Below, in pieces: positions 8,709 to 17,505 of a stretch of DNA of 64,000 nucleotides (positions within the stretch are counted from its first letter, which is position 1; each line of letters opens with the position of its first letter). The notes beneath the pieces are model-generated. The model was not told the origin of the DNA. It worked only from the letters and a program-made list of their open reading frames with translations, and did no database searches. The translations under genes were made by a program, and so were the position numbers. The stretch spans positions 13,708 to 77,707 of the forward strand of contig DASVDH010000089.1 of assembly GCA_036381195.1 (NCBI GenBank), in the 5' to 3' direction. The DNA comes from RSA9 sp036381195. Its GTDB lineage: Bacteria; Gemmatimonadota; Gemmatimonadetes; Longimicrobiales; RSA9.

Positions 8709-9449
8709 GTGCGAATCCAAGCCGCCAGCGCGACCGACCGAGGCCTCCGCCGGCCCGAGAACGAGGACGCGCACGTCGCCGAGCCGGAGCTGGGGCTCTT
8801 CTGCGTGGCCGATGGAATGGGCGGCCATGCGGCGGGCGAGGTCGCGAGCCGGTTGGCCGTGGAGACGTTCGCTCGCGAGATGGAACGGATCGCCGGCGCA
8901 CCCGCGCCGGACCAGACCCTCGAAGCAGGGCTGCGCCGCGCCGCCGCGGCCGCCAACCGCGCCATTCTCGAGGCGGCGCGCGCCGACCCGGCCACGGCGG
9001 GCATGGGCACCACCCTCACCGCCATCGCCCTCGCCCCTGCCCGTGATGCCTTCGCCGGCGTCCACATCGGCGACTCGCGGGCCTATCTGTTCCGCGACGG
9101 CGCGCTGCACCAGCTCACGACCGACCACACCTGGGTCCAGCAGCAGGTGGACGCCGGCGTCCTCTCCCCGCTCGAGGCGCGCCACCACCCCTACGCCAGC
9201 GTGCTCACCCGCGCCCTCGGCCTCGCCGCCGACCCCGAGTTCGAGACCTTCCGTGGCGACCTCCGCCCGGGCGACCTGCTGCTCCTCTGCTCCGACGGGC
9301 TCACCGGGATGGTGGAGGACGACGAGCTCGCCTTCATCCTCGCCCAGGACTCCCCCCTCGACGTGCGCGTCCGGGAGCTCATCGATGCCGCCAACCGCAA
9401 CGGCGGCCTCGACAACATCACGGTGATCCTGATCCGAGCAGCGGCGTAG
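8709..9449 (+). CDS. PP2C-family serine/threonine protein phosphatase
   Basis: 246 residues; metal-dependent phosphatase of the PrpC/Stp type, cytoplasmic, expected to reverse Ser/Thr phosphorylation. All motifs are visible: RRPENED (16-22), VADGMGGHAAGE, GTTLTAIAL, HIGDSRAYLF, LLCSDGLTGMV and GGLDNITVIL near the end; the metal-binding aspartates are intact. GTG start, probably translated from a leaderless mRNA. No partner kinase gene is next to it. Its 3' end overlaps the convergent HD gene by 32 bases. Confidence 0.93.
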   Translation: MRIQAASATDRGLRRPENEDAHVAEPELGLFCVADGMGGHAAGEVASRLAVETFAREMERIAGAPAPDQTLEAGLRRAAAAANRAILEAARADPATAGMGTTLTAIALAPARDAFAGVHIGDSRAYLFRDGALHQLTTDHTWVQQQVDAGVLSPLEARHHPYASVLTRALGLAADPEFETFRGDLRPGDLLLLCSDGLTGMVEDDELAFILAQDSPLDVRVRELIDAANRNGGLDNITVILIRAAA

Positions 9450-10812
9450 CCGCCTCGAGCCGCCGCTCCACCGTGGCCGCGTCCTGCTGCGCGAGCGCGA
9501 TCAGCGCGGCGCGTTCCACCTCGCGCCGCCCGCCCAGCGTGAACAGCCGCAGCACCCGCGCCGTCTGGTACAGCTCCTCCGCGATCCGCGGCAGGCCGAT
9601 CAGCCCCGCCTGCCCCGCAGGCCCGACCCGCAGGACCCGTCCCGACCGCAGCAGTACCAGCAGGTCCAGCGCGAACATCCGCGACTTCTCCGGATAGTCG
9701 AGGAACACCTCTCCGGGCTCCAGCCCCAGCTCGCTGGCCAGGCGTTCCTCGACCCGGGCCTTCAGCATCGTGTCCCCGGCCAGCCACTCGCCCACCGCCC
9801 GCCCGTCCAGCTCCGCGGCAACGACCTCCGCCGCCCGCTTGGGCAACTGCCGGTTCCGCAGCGCCGCCACCCAGCGCAGCACGCGCCGCGCCGCCTCCGG
9901 CCCGGCGCCGCCTCCGCCCTCCCTGCCCGCCGCCGCGCTCCTCTCCTCCAGCGCCGCGCGCGCCCGCGACTCGAGCAGGAACAGCAGCGCCTCGTCCGTC
10001 CGGCCCACCAGCTCGTCCGGCGCCAGCAGCCCCACGTCCAGCGCCACGGCCACGATCCGCTTGTACATCACGGTCGCCGCACGGACCGCGTGGTGCCAGT
10101 AGACGTTGCGGAACATCTGGTACTTCGCGAACAGCAGCGACTCCAGCGCCGCCACGCCCTTCTCCAGCACCGCCACCTCCCGCCGCCCCGTGTCCGGCGC
10201 CTCCACGACCGTCAGCGCGTACAGCAGCCGGTCCACGTCCACCATCCCGAACGGCACGCCGCAGAAGCGGGCGTCGCGCATCAGGTACTCGATCTTGTCC
10301 AGGTCCAGACTGCCGCTCACCAGGCCCTGCAGCGGGCTGTCGGACCGGCCGCGGATCAGCGCCTCGATGCGCGCAGGCCCATCCGGCGCCACGCTGATCA
10401 GCGCCGCGCGGACCTCCGTGTCCTCGAGGAAGCGGCCCGCGAGCGCTTCGTGGTCGCCCGGGATGCGCCGCTCCTCCAGCTCCTCGACCGCGTGCGAGAA
10501 CGGGTAGTGCCCGATGTCGTGCAGCAGCCCGGCCAGCGGAATCAGCCGCCGCTCCGCCTCGTCAACCCCCGCCAGCGCGCCGCGCTCCTCCAGGATCGCC
10601 AGCGCCCGCTGCGCCAGGTGATAGACGCCCAGCGCGTGATCGAAGCGCGTGTGCGTCGCCCCCGGGTAGACGAGGTGCGCCAGGCCGAGCTGCCGGATGT
10701 AGCGAAGCCGCTGGAACGCCGCCGAGTCCACGATCCGCACCGCCACCGAATCCAGGCGGATCGTGTTCCACAGCGGGTCCCGCACGGTGACGGCGTCCAC
10801 GGATGGCGTCAT
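9418..10812 (-). CDS. HD-domain phosphohydrolase (dGTPase-like/SAMHD1-like family)
   Basis: 464 residues. The HD metal site is complete: HTRFDHALGVYHLA near 55-68, then HDIGHYPFSHAVE near 110 and a downstream Asp. The opening RDPLWNTIRLD and FQRLRYIRQLG match the COG1078 HD superfamily (YwfO-like), whose members hydrolyse nucleotides such as dNTPs or pyrophosphate. The exact substrate cannot be told from sequence. The C-terminal third (about 340-464) contains SRMFALDLLVLLRSG. It is convergent with PP2C and follows pckA in the same direction. Confidence 0.88.
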   Translation of the reverse strand: MTPSVDAVTVRDPLWNTIRLDSVAVRIVDSAAFQRLRYIRQLGLAHLVYPGATHTRFDHALGVYHLAQRALAILEERGALAGVDEAERRLIPLAGLLHDIGHYPFSHAVEELEERRIPGDHEALAGRFLEDTEVRAALISVAPDGPARIEALIRGRSDSPLQGLVSGSLDLDKIEYLMRDARFCGVPFGMVDVDRLLYALTVVEAPDTGRREVAVLEKGVAALESLLFAKYQMFRNVYWHHAVRAATVMYKRIVAVALDVGLLAPDELVGRTDEALLFLLESRARAALEERSAAAGREGGGGAGPEAARRVLRWVAALRNRQLPKRAAEVVAAELDGRAVGEWLAGDTMLKARVEERLASELGLEPGEVFLDYPEKSRMFALDLLVLLRSGRVLRVGPAGQAGLIGLPRIAEELYQTARVLRLFTLGGRREVERAALIALAQQDAATVERRLEAATPLLGSGSP

Positions 10813-10837
10813 GGGGGGCCTGTCTGTTTTGGGGCGA

Positions 10838-10888
10838 GGGCCGGGGCGAGGGCGCGGGCGAAGGTGGAAGGGGCCCTCGCCCTGGCCC
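10838..10888. repeat. Long hairpin at the pckA 3' end, member of a dispersed 16-mer family
   Basis: The 16-mer GGGCCGGGGCGAGGGC (10838-10853) pairs with GCCCTCGCCCTGGCCC (10873-10888), giving a 16-pair stem with one G-T wobble and a 19-base loop. The same 16-mer recurs exactly at 14546-14561 and inverted at 36251-36266, each at a gene 3' end. It lacks a T-run but may stabilise or terminate the pckA mRNA. Confidence 0.65.
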
Positions 10889-10909
10889 GGGGTAGGGGCT
10901 AGGCGGAGC

Positions 10910-12490
10910 TCACGGCCCCGCCTGCCTCACCGCCTCCGTCACGTCCGCCTCGAACTTCTCGAAGTTCTCCCGGAACATCCCCGCGAGCTTCGCCGCCATC
11001 GCGTCGTAGGCGGCGGGGTCCCGCCACGTGCTCCGCGGATCCAGGACGGCGGCCGGCACGCCCGGCACTCGCTCCGGCACGGCCAGCCCGAAGACCGGAT
11101 CGCGCCGCGTCGCCACGTCATCGAGCCGGCCGCCCAGCGCGGCGTGCACCATCGCCCGCGTGTAGCCGAGGTTCATCCGCTCGCCCTCGCCGTACGGCCC
11201 GCCCGTCCACCCCGTGTTCACCAGCCAGCAGCTCGACCCGTGCGCCGCGATCTTCTCGCCCAGCATCCGCGCGTACACGCTCGGCGGCAGCGGCAGGAAC
11301 GGCGCGCCGAAGCATGTGCTGAACGTCGCCTTCGGCTCCGTCACGCCCCGCTCCGTGCCGGCGACCTTCGCCGTGTACCCCGAGAGGAAGTGGTACATCG
11401 CCTGCTCCGGCGTCAGCCGCGCGATCGGCGGCAGCACGCCGAACGCGTCCGCGGTCAGGAACACCACGTGCCGCGGATGCGGCCCCCGCCCACTGCGCAC
11501 TGCGCCCTCGATGAACTCGATGGGGTACGACGAGCGCGTGTTCTCCGTGATCGAGTCGTCGTCCCAGTCCACCACCCGCGTCGCCGGATCCACCACCACG
11601 TTCTCGAGGATCGCGCCGAAGCGCCGGCTCGCCGCGTAGATCAGCGGCTCTCCCTTCGGGGACAGCCGGATCACCTTTGCGTAGTTCCCGCCCTCGAAGT
11701 TGAACACTCCGGTGTCCGACCAGCCGTGCTCGTCGTCCCCGATGAGCTGTCGCTCCGGGTCTGTCGAGAGCGTCGTCTTGCCCGTGCCCGAGAGCCCGAA
11801 GAACAGCGCCGTGTCGCCGCCGCTGCCCACGTTCGCCGAGCAATGCATGGGCAGCACGCCCTGCCGCGGGAGGAGGTAGTTCAGCACTGTGAACATCGAC
11901 TTCTTCACCTCGCCCGCGTAGTGCGTCCCGCCGATCAGCGCGACCCGCGCGCCGAAGTTCAGCACGATGAACGTGCCGCTGCGCGTGCCGTGCACCGCCG
12001 GGTCCGCCTGGAAGTCGGGTGCGTGCAGCACGGTGAACCCCGACTCGAAGTTCTCCCGCTCCTCCCGCGACGGCTCGATGAACATGTTGTGCACGAAGAG
12101 CGAGTGCCACGCGTGCGTGCCCACGACCCGTACGCCCAGCCGGTACGCGGGGTCGGCCCCCGCCCACACGTCCCGCACGAACAGCTCGCGGCCGCGCAGG
12201 TACCCCTGCACATCCCGCAACAGCGCCTCGAAGTTCGCCGGCTCGAGCGGCACGTTCACGCTGCCCCACCAGATGTGCTGCTCGCTCGAGGGCTCGCGTA
12301 CCACGAACTTGTCGTTCGGCGAGCGGCCCGTGTGCGGCGCCGTCACCGCCGCGAAGCAGCCATCTCGTGTCAGCACCCCCTCGCCGCGCCGGATCGCGTG
12401 CTCGTAGAGCGCTGCCGGCGCCAGATTCCAGTGTACCGGCCCCTCGGACAGGATGTCGTCCAGGGCGCCCGTTTGCATCTCCGTTGCCAC
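10910..12490 (-). CDS. pckA: Phosphoenolpyruvate carboxykinase (ATP)
   Basis: 526 residues; cytosolic enzyme converting oxaloacetate and ATP to phosphoenolpyruvate, the entry step of gluconeogenesis. The kinase loop FGLSGTGKTT is at 231-240 and the metal-binding GDDEHGW at 251-257. The substrate-side TGRSPNDKFVV (about 54-64) and GGTHYAGEVKKSMF (187-200) are intact. The length is typical of the ATP-dependent family (EC 4.1.1.49). It is monocistronic, diverging from an outer-membrane protein gene. Confidence 0.96.
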   Translation of the reverse strand: MATEMQTGALDDILSEGPVHWNLAPAALYEHAIRRGEGVLTRDGCFAAVTAPHTGRSPNDKFVVREPSSEQHIWWGSVNVPLEPANFEALLRDVQGYLRGRELFVRDVWAGADPAYRLGVRVVGTHAWHSLFVHNMFIEPSREERENFESGFTVLHAPDFQADPAVHGTRSGTFIVLNFGARVALIGGTHYAGEVKKSMFTVLNYLLPRQGVLPMHCSANVGSGGDTALFFGLSGTGKTTLSTDPERQLIGDDEHGWSDTGVFNFEGGNYAKVIRLSPKGEPLIYAASRRFGAILENVVVDPATRVVDWDDDSITENTRSSYPIEFIEGAVRSGRGPHPRHVVFLTADAFGVLPPIARLTPEQAMYHFLSGYTAKVAGTERGVTEPKATFSTCFGAPFLPLPPSVYARMLGEKIAAHGSSCWLVNTGWTGGPYGEGERMNLGYTRAMVHAALGGRLDDVATRRDPVFGLAVPERVPGVPAAVLDPRSTWRDPAAYDAMAAKLAGMFRENFEKFEADVTEAVRQAGP

Positions 12491-12553
12491 CGTGGCCTCG
12501 CTGTCGTGTGCCCAAAGGAATCCGCCGCCGCAACCACAGCGGCAGAAATGGCT

Positions 12554-12583
12554 AGGTTAGGGCAGGCCGCGCGGCGGTGTCAA
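12554..12583 (-). promoter_or_regulatory. Putative pckA promoter
   Basis: On the minus strand, TTGACA (12583-12578), an 18-base spacer and TAACCT (12559-12554). The -35 is perfect and the -10 is weak. The predicted start lies about 57 bases before the pckA ATG. Confidence 0.45.
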
Positions 12584-12746
12584 GCGACGGTCTCGCCCCG
12601 TCTCGCTCCTCCCGAACCAGCGCGCCGCCTGGGCGGCGCGCCTTTCCCGCACCAGCGAGACCCACTCCTTCAGGCGCGATGCCGCGCGCCCTTCCCGCCC
12701 CAGCACCACCACGCCTCCCCCAGGATCCACCCCCCGCGCCCCGGTG

Positions 12747-12752
12747 TAGTGT
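12747..12752 (+). promoter_or_regulatory. Candidate -10 box, leaderless Omp85-like gene
   Basis: TAGTGT ends six bases before the ATG at 12759. No Shine-Dalgarno is present and no clear -35 is seen. The spacing matches the probable leaderless promoters at 8697 and 56396. Confidence 0.35.
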
Positions 12753-12758
12753 CCGCGC

Positions 12759-14546
12759 ATGAAGTCGCTCGCCCCCGCCCTCTTCGCCGCCTTCGCCGCG
12801 TCCGGCACCGCCGGGCAGGAGAGTCCTCCCGCCGCCCGGGCGGGCACCCCCGCGCCATGCCCGGACGGCGTGATCAGCTACGTCTTCATCGACAACCACT
12901 CGATCTTCGACACCAGCGACCCCGAGCTGGATCGCCGCTTCGCCTGGGCCTACGGCATCGCGAACGCCTTGCACGCGCGCACGCGCGCGTATGTCATCCG
13001 CCGGGAGCTCCTCTTCGACGCCGGCGACTGCTACGACCCCCTCCTGCTCCGCGAGTCCGAGCGCCTGCTCCGCGCCTACGATTTCCTCTCGCATGTGGAC
13101 ATCTTCGGCCTCCGGCAGCCGGACAGCACGTGGCATGTCATCGTGGACACGCGCGATGAATGGAGCACCCAGCTCGACCTCCGCGTCCGCTTCGACGGCG
13201 GCGTCCGCTTCGACGGCGTGCGCCTGCGCGAGAACAACCTGCTCGGGACCGGGCAGGCCGTGGCGTTCCACTACATCGAGCGCGATGTCACGCGCGACGT
13301 CATCGTCTCCTACGCCACGCCGCAGCTCGCGCGTACCCGTTGGGACCTGCGCGTCGCGGCCGGCCGCACCCGCGCCGGCACGCTCGTCGACCAGGTCATC
13401 GCCTACCCCTTCGTCGGCGAGATCGGCAAGTGGGCGTTCCGCCAGAGCTTCCGCCGCGAGGACCGCTTCTTCGACTACATCGCGGGCGACGCCGTCGAGA
13501 ACGAAACCCGGGTGCTGTTCCCCGTCCGCGACAAGGCCGTTGACCTCGCCGCCATCGCGCGGGTCGGCCACCCCGGCGCGCTGACGCTGTTCGGCGTCGC
13601 CATCGGCTTCCGGGAGCTGTCCTTCCCGGGCGCCGACAGCGCCGAGATCGTACGCGGCAAGGACTTCAACGCCACCAGCGGAGCGGACTCCGCGCTCCTC
13701 GCCGAGATCCAGCGGCAGGCCGAGCCGGCCGAGAACGTCCGCCTCATGCTGTTGCTCGGAAAGCGCAACGTCCGCTGGGTCCAGCGCCGCGGCTTCGACA
13801 GCATGCGCGGCGTCCAGGACATCCGTCTCGGCGCCGAGGCCGAGCTCGCCATCGGCCGCTCCCTCGGCCTCGGCAGGACGGATCGCGACCTCATCACCTC
13901 GCTCGGGCTCTACGGCGCCCGCGAGGACGCCGGCATCCTGCTCGCCGGCCACCTGCGGCTCGATGCGCGCAAGGACTACGACGACGGCGGCCGCTGGAAG
14001 GACCTCTTCGTCGAGGGCGAGGGGTTCGCGTACTGGAAGCCGGGAGGGGATTCGCGCCACACCCTCGTCCTCCGCGCCGCCGGTGCCGGCGGCTGGCAGA
14101 CGCGTACGCCCTTCCAGCTCACGCTCGGGGGCGACCGCGCGCTCCGCGGCTACGCGCGCGAGCGCTTCCCGGGCGGCCGCCGCGTCATTTTCTCCGTCGA
14201 AGACCGCATCTACATCGGCTGGCCGCTCCCCGATGTCCTCGACCTCGGCGCCACGATCTTCGCCGACGTCGGCCGCGTCTGGCCCGGCGACGTCCCCTTC
14301 GGCACCGACTCCGGCTGGCGCACCACCGCGGGCTTCGGCCTCCGCGGCTCCTTCCCCGCCGGCGGCCGCACGACCTACCGCCTCGACCTCGCGTTCCCCG
14401 TCGGCCACCACGCCAAGCCGCGCGACGTCCGCCTCATCCTCTCCATCGGCGAGCTCCTCGGCCTCGTCACCCGCCCCGACGACACGCAGATGCCACGCGC
14501 CCGGACAAACGGCTTCAACGGCGAGCTCTTCCATTTCCCGAATTAG
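12759..14546 (+). CDS. Omp85/BamA-like outer-membrane beta-barrel protein
   Basis: 595 residues with a Sec signal peptide. After an N-terminal POTRA-like segment (about 40-130, with SYVFIDNHSIFD and the YDFLSHVDIFGL end), a long run of alternating hydrophobic strands forms a barrel. Near 455-465 it has LGGDRALRGY, corresponding to the conserved (V/L)RG(F/Y) tip of the loop-6 motif of Omp85 proteins. The signature suggests membrane-protein assembly or translocation in the outer membrane. A single POTRA-like unit is visible, fewer than BamA, so it is not the main BamA. The 16-mer gene-end repeat starts on the last base of its stop codon. Confidence 0.75.
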   Translation: MKSLAPALFAAFAASGTAGQESPPAARAGTPAPCPDGVISYVFIDNHSIFDTSDPELDRRFAWAYGIANALHARTRAYVIRRELLFDAGDCYDPLLLRESERLLRAYDFLSHVDIFGLRQPDSTWHVIVDTRDEWSTQLDLRVRFDGGVRFDGVRLRENNLLGTGQAVAFHYIERDVTRDVIVSYATPQLARTRWDLRVAAGRTRAGTLVDQVIAYPFVGEIGKWAFRQSFRREDRFFDYIAGDAVENETRVLFPVRDKAVDLAAIARVGHPGALTLFGVAIGFRELSFPGADSAEIVRGKDFNATSGADSALLAEIQRQAEPAENVRLMLLLGKRNVRWVQRRGFDSMRGVQDIRLGAEAELAIGRSLGLGRTDRDLITSLGLYGAREDAGILLAGHLRLDARKDYDDGGRWKDLFVEGEGFAYWKPGGDSRHTLVLRAAGAGGWQTRTPFQLTLGGDRALRGYARERFPGGRRVIFSVEDRIYIGWPLPDVLDLGATIFADVGRVWPGDVPFGTDSGWRTTAGFGLRGSFPAGGRTTYRLDLAFPVGHHAKPRDVRLILSIGELLGLVTRPDDTQMPRARTNGFNGELFHFPN

Positions 14547-14561
14547 GGCCGGGGCGAGGGC
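14546..14561 (+). repeat. Exact copy of the dispersed gene-end 16-mer
   Basis: GGGCCGGGGCGAGGGC, identical to 10838-10853 and overlapping the final G of the upstream stop codon. Here the inverted partner arm is absent, so no long hairpin forms. Confidence 0.7.
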
Positions 14562-14610
14562 AAGGGCGAGGGCGGGGGATGGGGATTCGAAATTTGAAGC
14601 CCTTGACGAT

Positions 14611-14632
14611 TCAGGACAATTCGTAGTCCTGA
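14611..14632. promoter_or_regulatory. Inverted repeat, operator or small hairpin
   Basis: TCAGGAC (14611-14617) and GTCCTGA (14626-14632) are perfect inverted arms around eight bases. It lies in the AT-richer part of the gap, about 265 bases before the amidohydrolase start, so it may serve a regulator or end the upstream message. Confidence 0.35.
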
Positions 14633-14883
14633 ACGCCCCGCGAGCAGCCGTTCCGGAGTCGACGGCCGGACACGGGCACGCGTAGGCGTACGCGTACGGG
14701 AACACCACGCCGTAAACGGCCCCGGACGCCGCGAACGGCCCCACCCGCAATTCACCGGCAGTCCCGCCACCCGGGACGCGGGGGGATGTGGGGCGGCGGC
14801 CCGGGCGGAAGCGCTGGGTGGAAGGGCCGCCTCCGCCCGCAGTTCAGCAGTCCCCGGCCCTCGCACCCGCTCCGCGCCGGCCG

Positions 14884-14889
14884 TAGTTT
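14884..14889 (+). promoter_or_regulatory. Candidate -10 box, leaderless amidohydrolase gene
   Basis: TAGTTT is followed by eight bases and the ATG at 14898; there is no Shine-Dalgarno. No good -35 is seen. It fits the TAnnnT-N6-8-start pattern seen at other genes here. Confidence 0.35.
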
Positions 14890-14897
14890 CTGCACTC

Positions 14898-16274
14898 ATG
14901 GACACCCGCCCCGTCCGCATCTCCGCCGCCTGGCTCCTGCCCGTCACCGCGCCGCCCATCCGCGGCGGCGCGCTGCTCGTGGACGCGCGCGGCCGCATCG
15001 CCGCGGTCGGGCCGGACCAGGCCGTCCCGCAACCGGAAGACGCGGAGCGCATCGACCTGGGCGACGCCGCGCTGCTGCCGGGTCTGATCAACGTGCACGC
15101 GCACCCCGAGCTCGCCGCGTTCCGCGGCCTGCTCGACGACCTGCCGTTCCACGAATGGATCCCGTGGGTGAACCGGCTGAAGCGCGATGCCGCGCTGGCC
15201 GCACAGGACTACGACGTCGCCGCTCACTGGACGTGCGTCGAAGCCCTCTCCGCCGGCATCACCACCCTCGCCGCGACCGAAGACTCCGGCGCGGCGCTGG
15301 ACGCGCTGCGCGCGGCCGGCATGCGCGGCGTCGCCTACCGGGAGGTCTTCGGCCCCGCGCCCGAGCAGGCAGACGACGCGCTGGCGAAGCTGCGGCGCAA
15401 GGTCGAGGATATGCGCGCGCGGGAGACCGATCTCGTGCGCGTCGGAATCTCGCCCCACGCGCCCTACACCGTCTCCGACCGCCTCTACCGCATGGCCGCG
15501 GAGTACGCCCGCGCCGAGGGGCTGCCGCTCGCCACGCACGCGGCCGAAGCCGACGCCGAACGCCGCCTCGTGACGCGGGGTGAGGGCCCGTTCGCCGAAG
15601 GGCTGCGGAAGCGCGGCATCGCCACGCCGCCCCGCGCACGCTCCACCATCGCGCTGCTCCGCGAGACAGGCGTGCTCGACACGCAGCCGCTCGTCATCCA
15701 CTGCGTCACCGTGGACGACGACGACATCCGCACGCTCGCGGACCACGGCGCCGCCGTCGCGCACTGCCCCGTCGCCAACGCGCGGCTCGGCCACGGCGCC
15801 GCGCCCGTGGCCGAGATGCTCGATGCCGGCATCACCGTCGCTGTCGGCACCGACTCGGTCGCCAGCAACAACCGCCTGGACCTGCTCGAGGAAGCGCGGA
15901 TCGCGCAGGTGGTGCAGCGCGCGCGGCTGCGTTCCCACGATGCGCTGCCCGCCGACCGGCTGCTGCGCATGATCACGATCGACGCCGCGCGCGTCCTCGG
16001 GCTCGACGCGCGCATCGGCTCGCTCGACGTCGGCAAGGACGCCGACCTCTGCGCCGTCTCGCTCGCCGGCGCGCACGCGCTGCCGGTGCAGGACCCGGCC
16101 GTCGCGCTGTTCCACCAGGCGCGCGGCGCGGACGTGGTGCTCGCGATGGTGCGGGGCAGGATCCTGTTCGGCGCCGGGCGGGAGCTTCCGGGCGACGTCG
16201 CCGCGCTGGCGGCGCGAATGCGGGAGCTGGCTGCACGGCTGGCCGCGGCGAGGTACGGGGCGCCGGCGTCGTGA
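14898..16274 (+). CDS. Amidohydrolase of the ATZ/TRZ (MtaD/SsnA-like) family
   Basis: 458 residues; cytosolic metal-dependent deaminase or amidohydrolase. The TIM-barrel metal ligands are visible: HAHPE (about 67-71), a central His in ISPHAPYTVSD, THAAEADAERR (about 212), VIHC (about 266) and GTDSVASNN (about 316). The loop after the first His pair (LDDLPFHEWIPWVNRLKRD) resembles aminodeoxyfutalosine deaminases of the futalosine menaquinone pathway. Guanine, adenosine or S-adenosylhomocysteine deaminases share the same motifs, so the substrate stays open. No other menaquinone gene is in the window. Confidence 0.8.
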   Translation: MDTRPVRISAAWLLPVTAPPIRGGALLVDARGRIAAVGPDQAVPQPEDAERIDLGDAALLPGLINVHAHPELAAFRGLLDDLPFHEWIPWVNRLKRDAALAAQDYDVAAHWTCVEALSAGITTLAATEDSGAALDALRAAGMRGVAYREVFGPAPEQADDALAKLRRKVEDMRARETDLVRVGISPHAPYTVSDRLYRMAAEYARAEGLPLATHAAEADAERRLVTRGEGPFAEGLRKRGIATPPRARSTIALLRETGVLDTQPLVIHCVTVDDDDIRTLADHGAAVAHCPVANARLGHGAAPVAEMLDAGITVAVGTDSVASNNRLDLLEEARIAQVVQRARLRSHDALPADRLLRMITIDAARVLGLDARIGSLDVGKDADLCAVSLAGAHALPVQDPAVALFHQARGADVVLAMVRGRILFGAGRELPGDVAALAARMRELAARLAAARYGAPAS

Positions 16275-16326
16275 CGCGCGGCGGCGTTACTCCGGAGCCG
16301 TACAGCGCGCCCTGGTTGGCGCCGTA

Positions 16327-16350
16327 GCCGCCCGCGTTCCCTCGGGCGGC
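16327..16350. terminator. Hairpin between convergent amidohydrolase and ABC genes
   Basis: GCCGCCCG (16327-16334) pairs with CGGGCGGC (16343-16350) around an eight-base loop, 53 bases after the amidohydrolase stop and 52 before the ABC ATPase stop on the other strand. It has no T-tract. Confidence 0.35.
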
Positions 16351-16401
16351 GCGTCGCCGTTCAGCACGCCGCCGCGTCGCAGCGTCACGACCCCGGCTCC
16401 G

Positions 16402-17502
16402 TCAGCGATTCACCCTCACCCCGTCCGCCGCGTCGAACAGGTGCAGCCGCTCCCGCCGCAGCCGCAGCCCGACCTCCGTCCCCTCCGCGAGCTCCGCCTC
16501 CGCGGACGTGACCAGCACCAGCTCGCGATCGCGCATGGCCCCGGGCCGGGCGAGGTGCACGAGCAGGTCGCTGCCGAGCGGCTCGACCACGTCCACGCGC
16601 GCGGTCAGGTCCGCGCCTTCCGGCGCCACCACCTCGAGATCCTGCGGCCGTGCGCCGAGCATCAGCTCGCGGCCGGCCGGCTCTCGCTCGAGCGTGATGC
16701 CGTCGAGCGCGAGCGCGAAGCCGTCGCACGCGAGGCGAGGCGCGCCGTCGTCGCCCGCCTCGAGCGTGCAGCGGAAGAAGTTCATGGCCGGCGAGCCGAC
16801 GAACCCCGCGACGAAGACGTTCGCCGGCCGGCGGTACACCTCGAGCGGCGGCGCGACCTGCTGCAACCGCCCCTCGCTCATCACCGCGATGCGGTCGCCC
16901 AGCGTCATCGCCTCTTCCTGGTCGTGGGTGACGTACAGCATCGTCGCGCCCAGCTCGCGGTGCATGCGCGCCAGCTCCGCGCGCGTCTGCACGCGCAGCT
17001 TCGCATCCAGGTTGGAGAGCGGCTCGTCGAACAGGAAGGCGCGCGGCTCGCGCACGATCGCGCGGCCCAGCGCCACGCGTTGCCGCTGCCCGCCCGAGAG
17101 CTGCGCGGGCTTGCGGTCCAGGTACTCCTCGAGCCCCAGCTTCCTCGCCACGGCGGCGACGCGTTCCGCGATCACGTCCTTCGGCACCCGCCGCATGCGC
17201 AGCCCGAACTCCATGTTCTCGCGCACCGTCTTGTGCGGGTAGAGCGCGTAGCTCTGGAACACCATCGCCAGGTCGCGGTGCTGCGGCGGGACCTGCGTCA
17301 CGTCCTCCTCGCCCAGCAGGATCCGCCCGCGCGTCGGCGTCTCGAGCCCCGCCACCATCCGCAGCACCGTGCTCTTGCCGCTCCCCGACGGGCCGACGAG
17401 CACCATGAACTCGCCATCCGCCACCTCCAGCTCCACGCCCGCCGACGCGACGTGGCCGTTCGGGTAGACCTTGTGGACGTCTTCGAGCCGGATCGATGCC
17501 AT
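16402..17502 (-). CDS. ugpC: Sugar ABC transporter ATP-binding protein, UgpC/MalK type
   Basis: 366 residues; ATPase of a carbohydrate importer. Walker A GPSGSGKST is at 37-45, followed by the signature LSGGQRQRVALGRA, Walker B FLFDEPLSNLDAKLR and switch VTHDQEEAM. The C-terminal third forms the TOBE/MalK regulatory domain (LGARPQDLEV, GSDLLVHLARPG). Members of this family often serve several sugar permeases. Its start lies three bases after the stop of the permease gene, completing a binding protein, permease, permease, ATPase operon. Confidence 0.92.
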   Translation of the reverse strand: MASIRLEDVHKVYPNGHVASAGVELEVADGEFMVLVGPSGSGKSTVLRMVAGLETPTRGRILLGEEDVTQVPPQHRDLAMVFQSYALYPHKTVRENMEFGLRMRRVPKDVIAERVAAVARKLGLEEYLDRKPAQLSGGQRQRVALGRAIVREPRAFLFDEPLSNLDAKLRVQTRAELARMHRELGATMLYVTHDQEEAMTLGDRIAVMSEGRLQQVAPPLEVYRRPANVFVAGFVGSPAMNFFRCTLEAGDDGAPRLACDGFALALDGITLEREPAGRELMLGARPQDLEVVAPEGADLTARVDVVEPLGSDLLVHLARPGAMRDRELVLVTSAEAELAEGTEVGLRLRRERLHLFDAADGVRVNR

Positions 17503-17505
17503 GCG

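Larger units (their letters stand above)
14562..14897. other. Intergenic region before the amidohydrolase gene
   Basis: About 335 bases without a supported gene. It has an AT-richer core (about 14585-14635) containing the near-palindrome TTCGAAATTTGAA and the inverted repeat listed separately. The rest is GC-rich. It probably holds the amidohydrolase promoter. Confidence 0.5.

Noticed and set aside
14580..14635. tRNA-like TTCGAA segment
   Set aside because: No cloverleaf arms can be formed around it.
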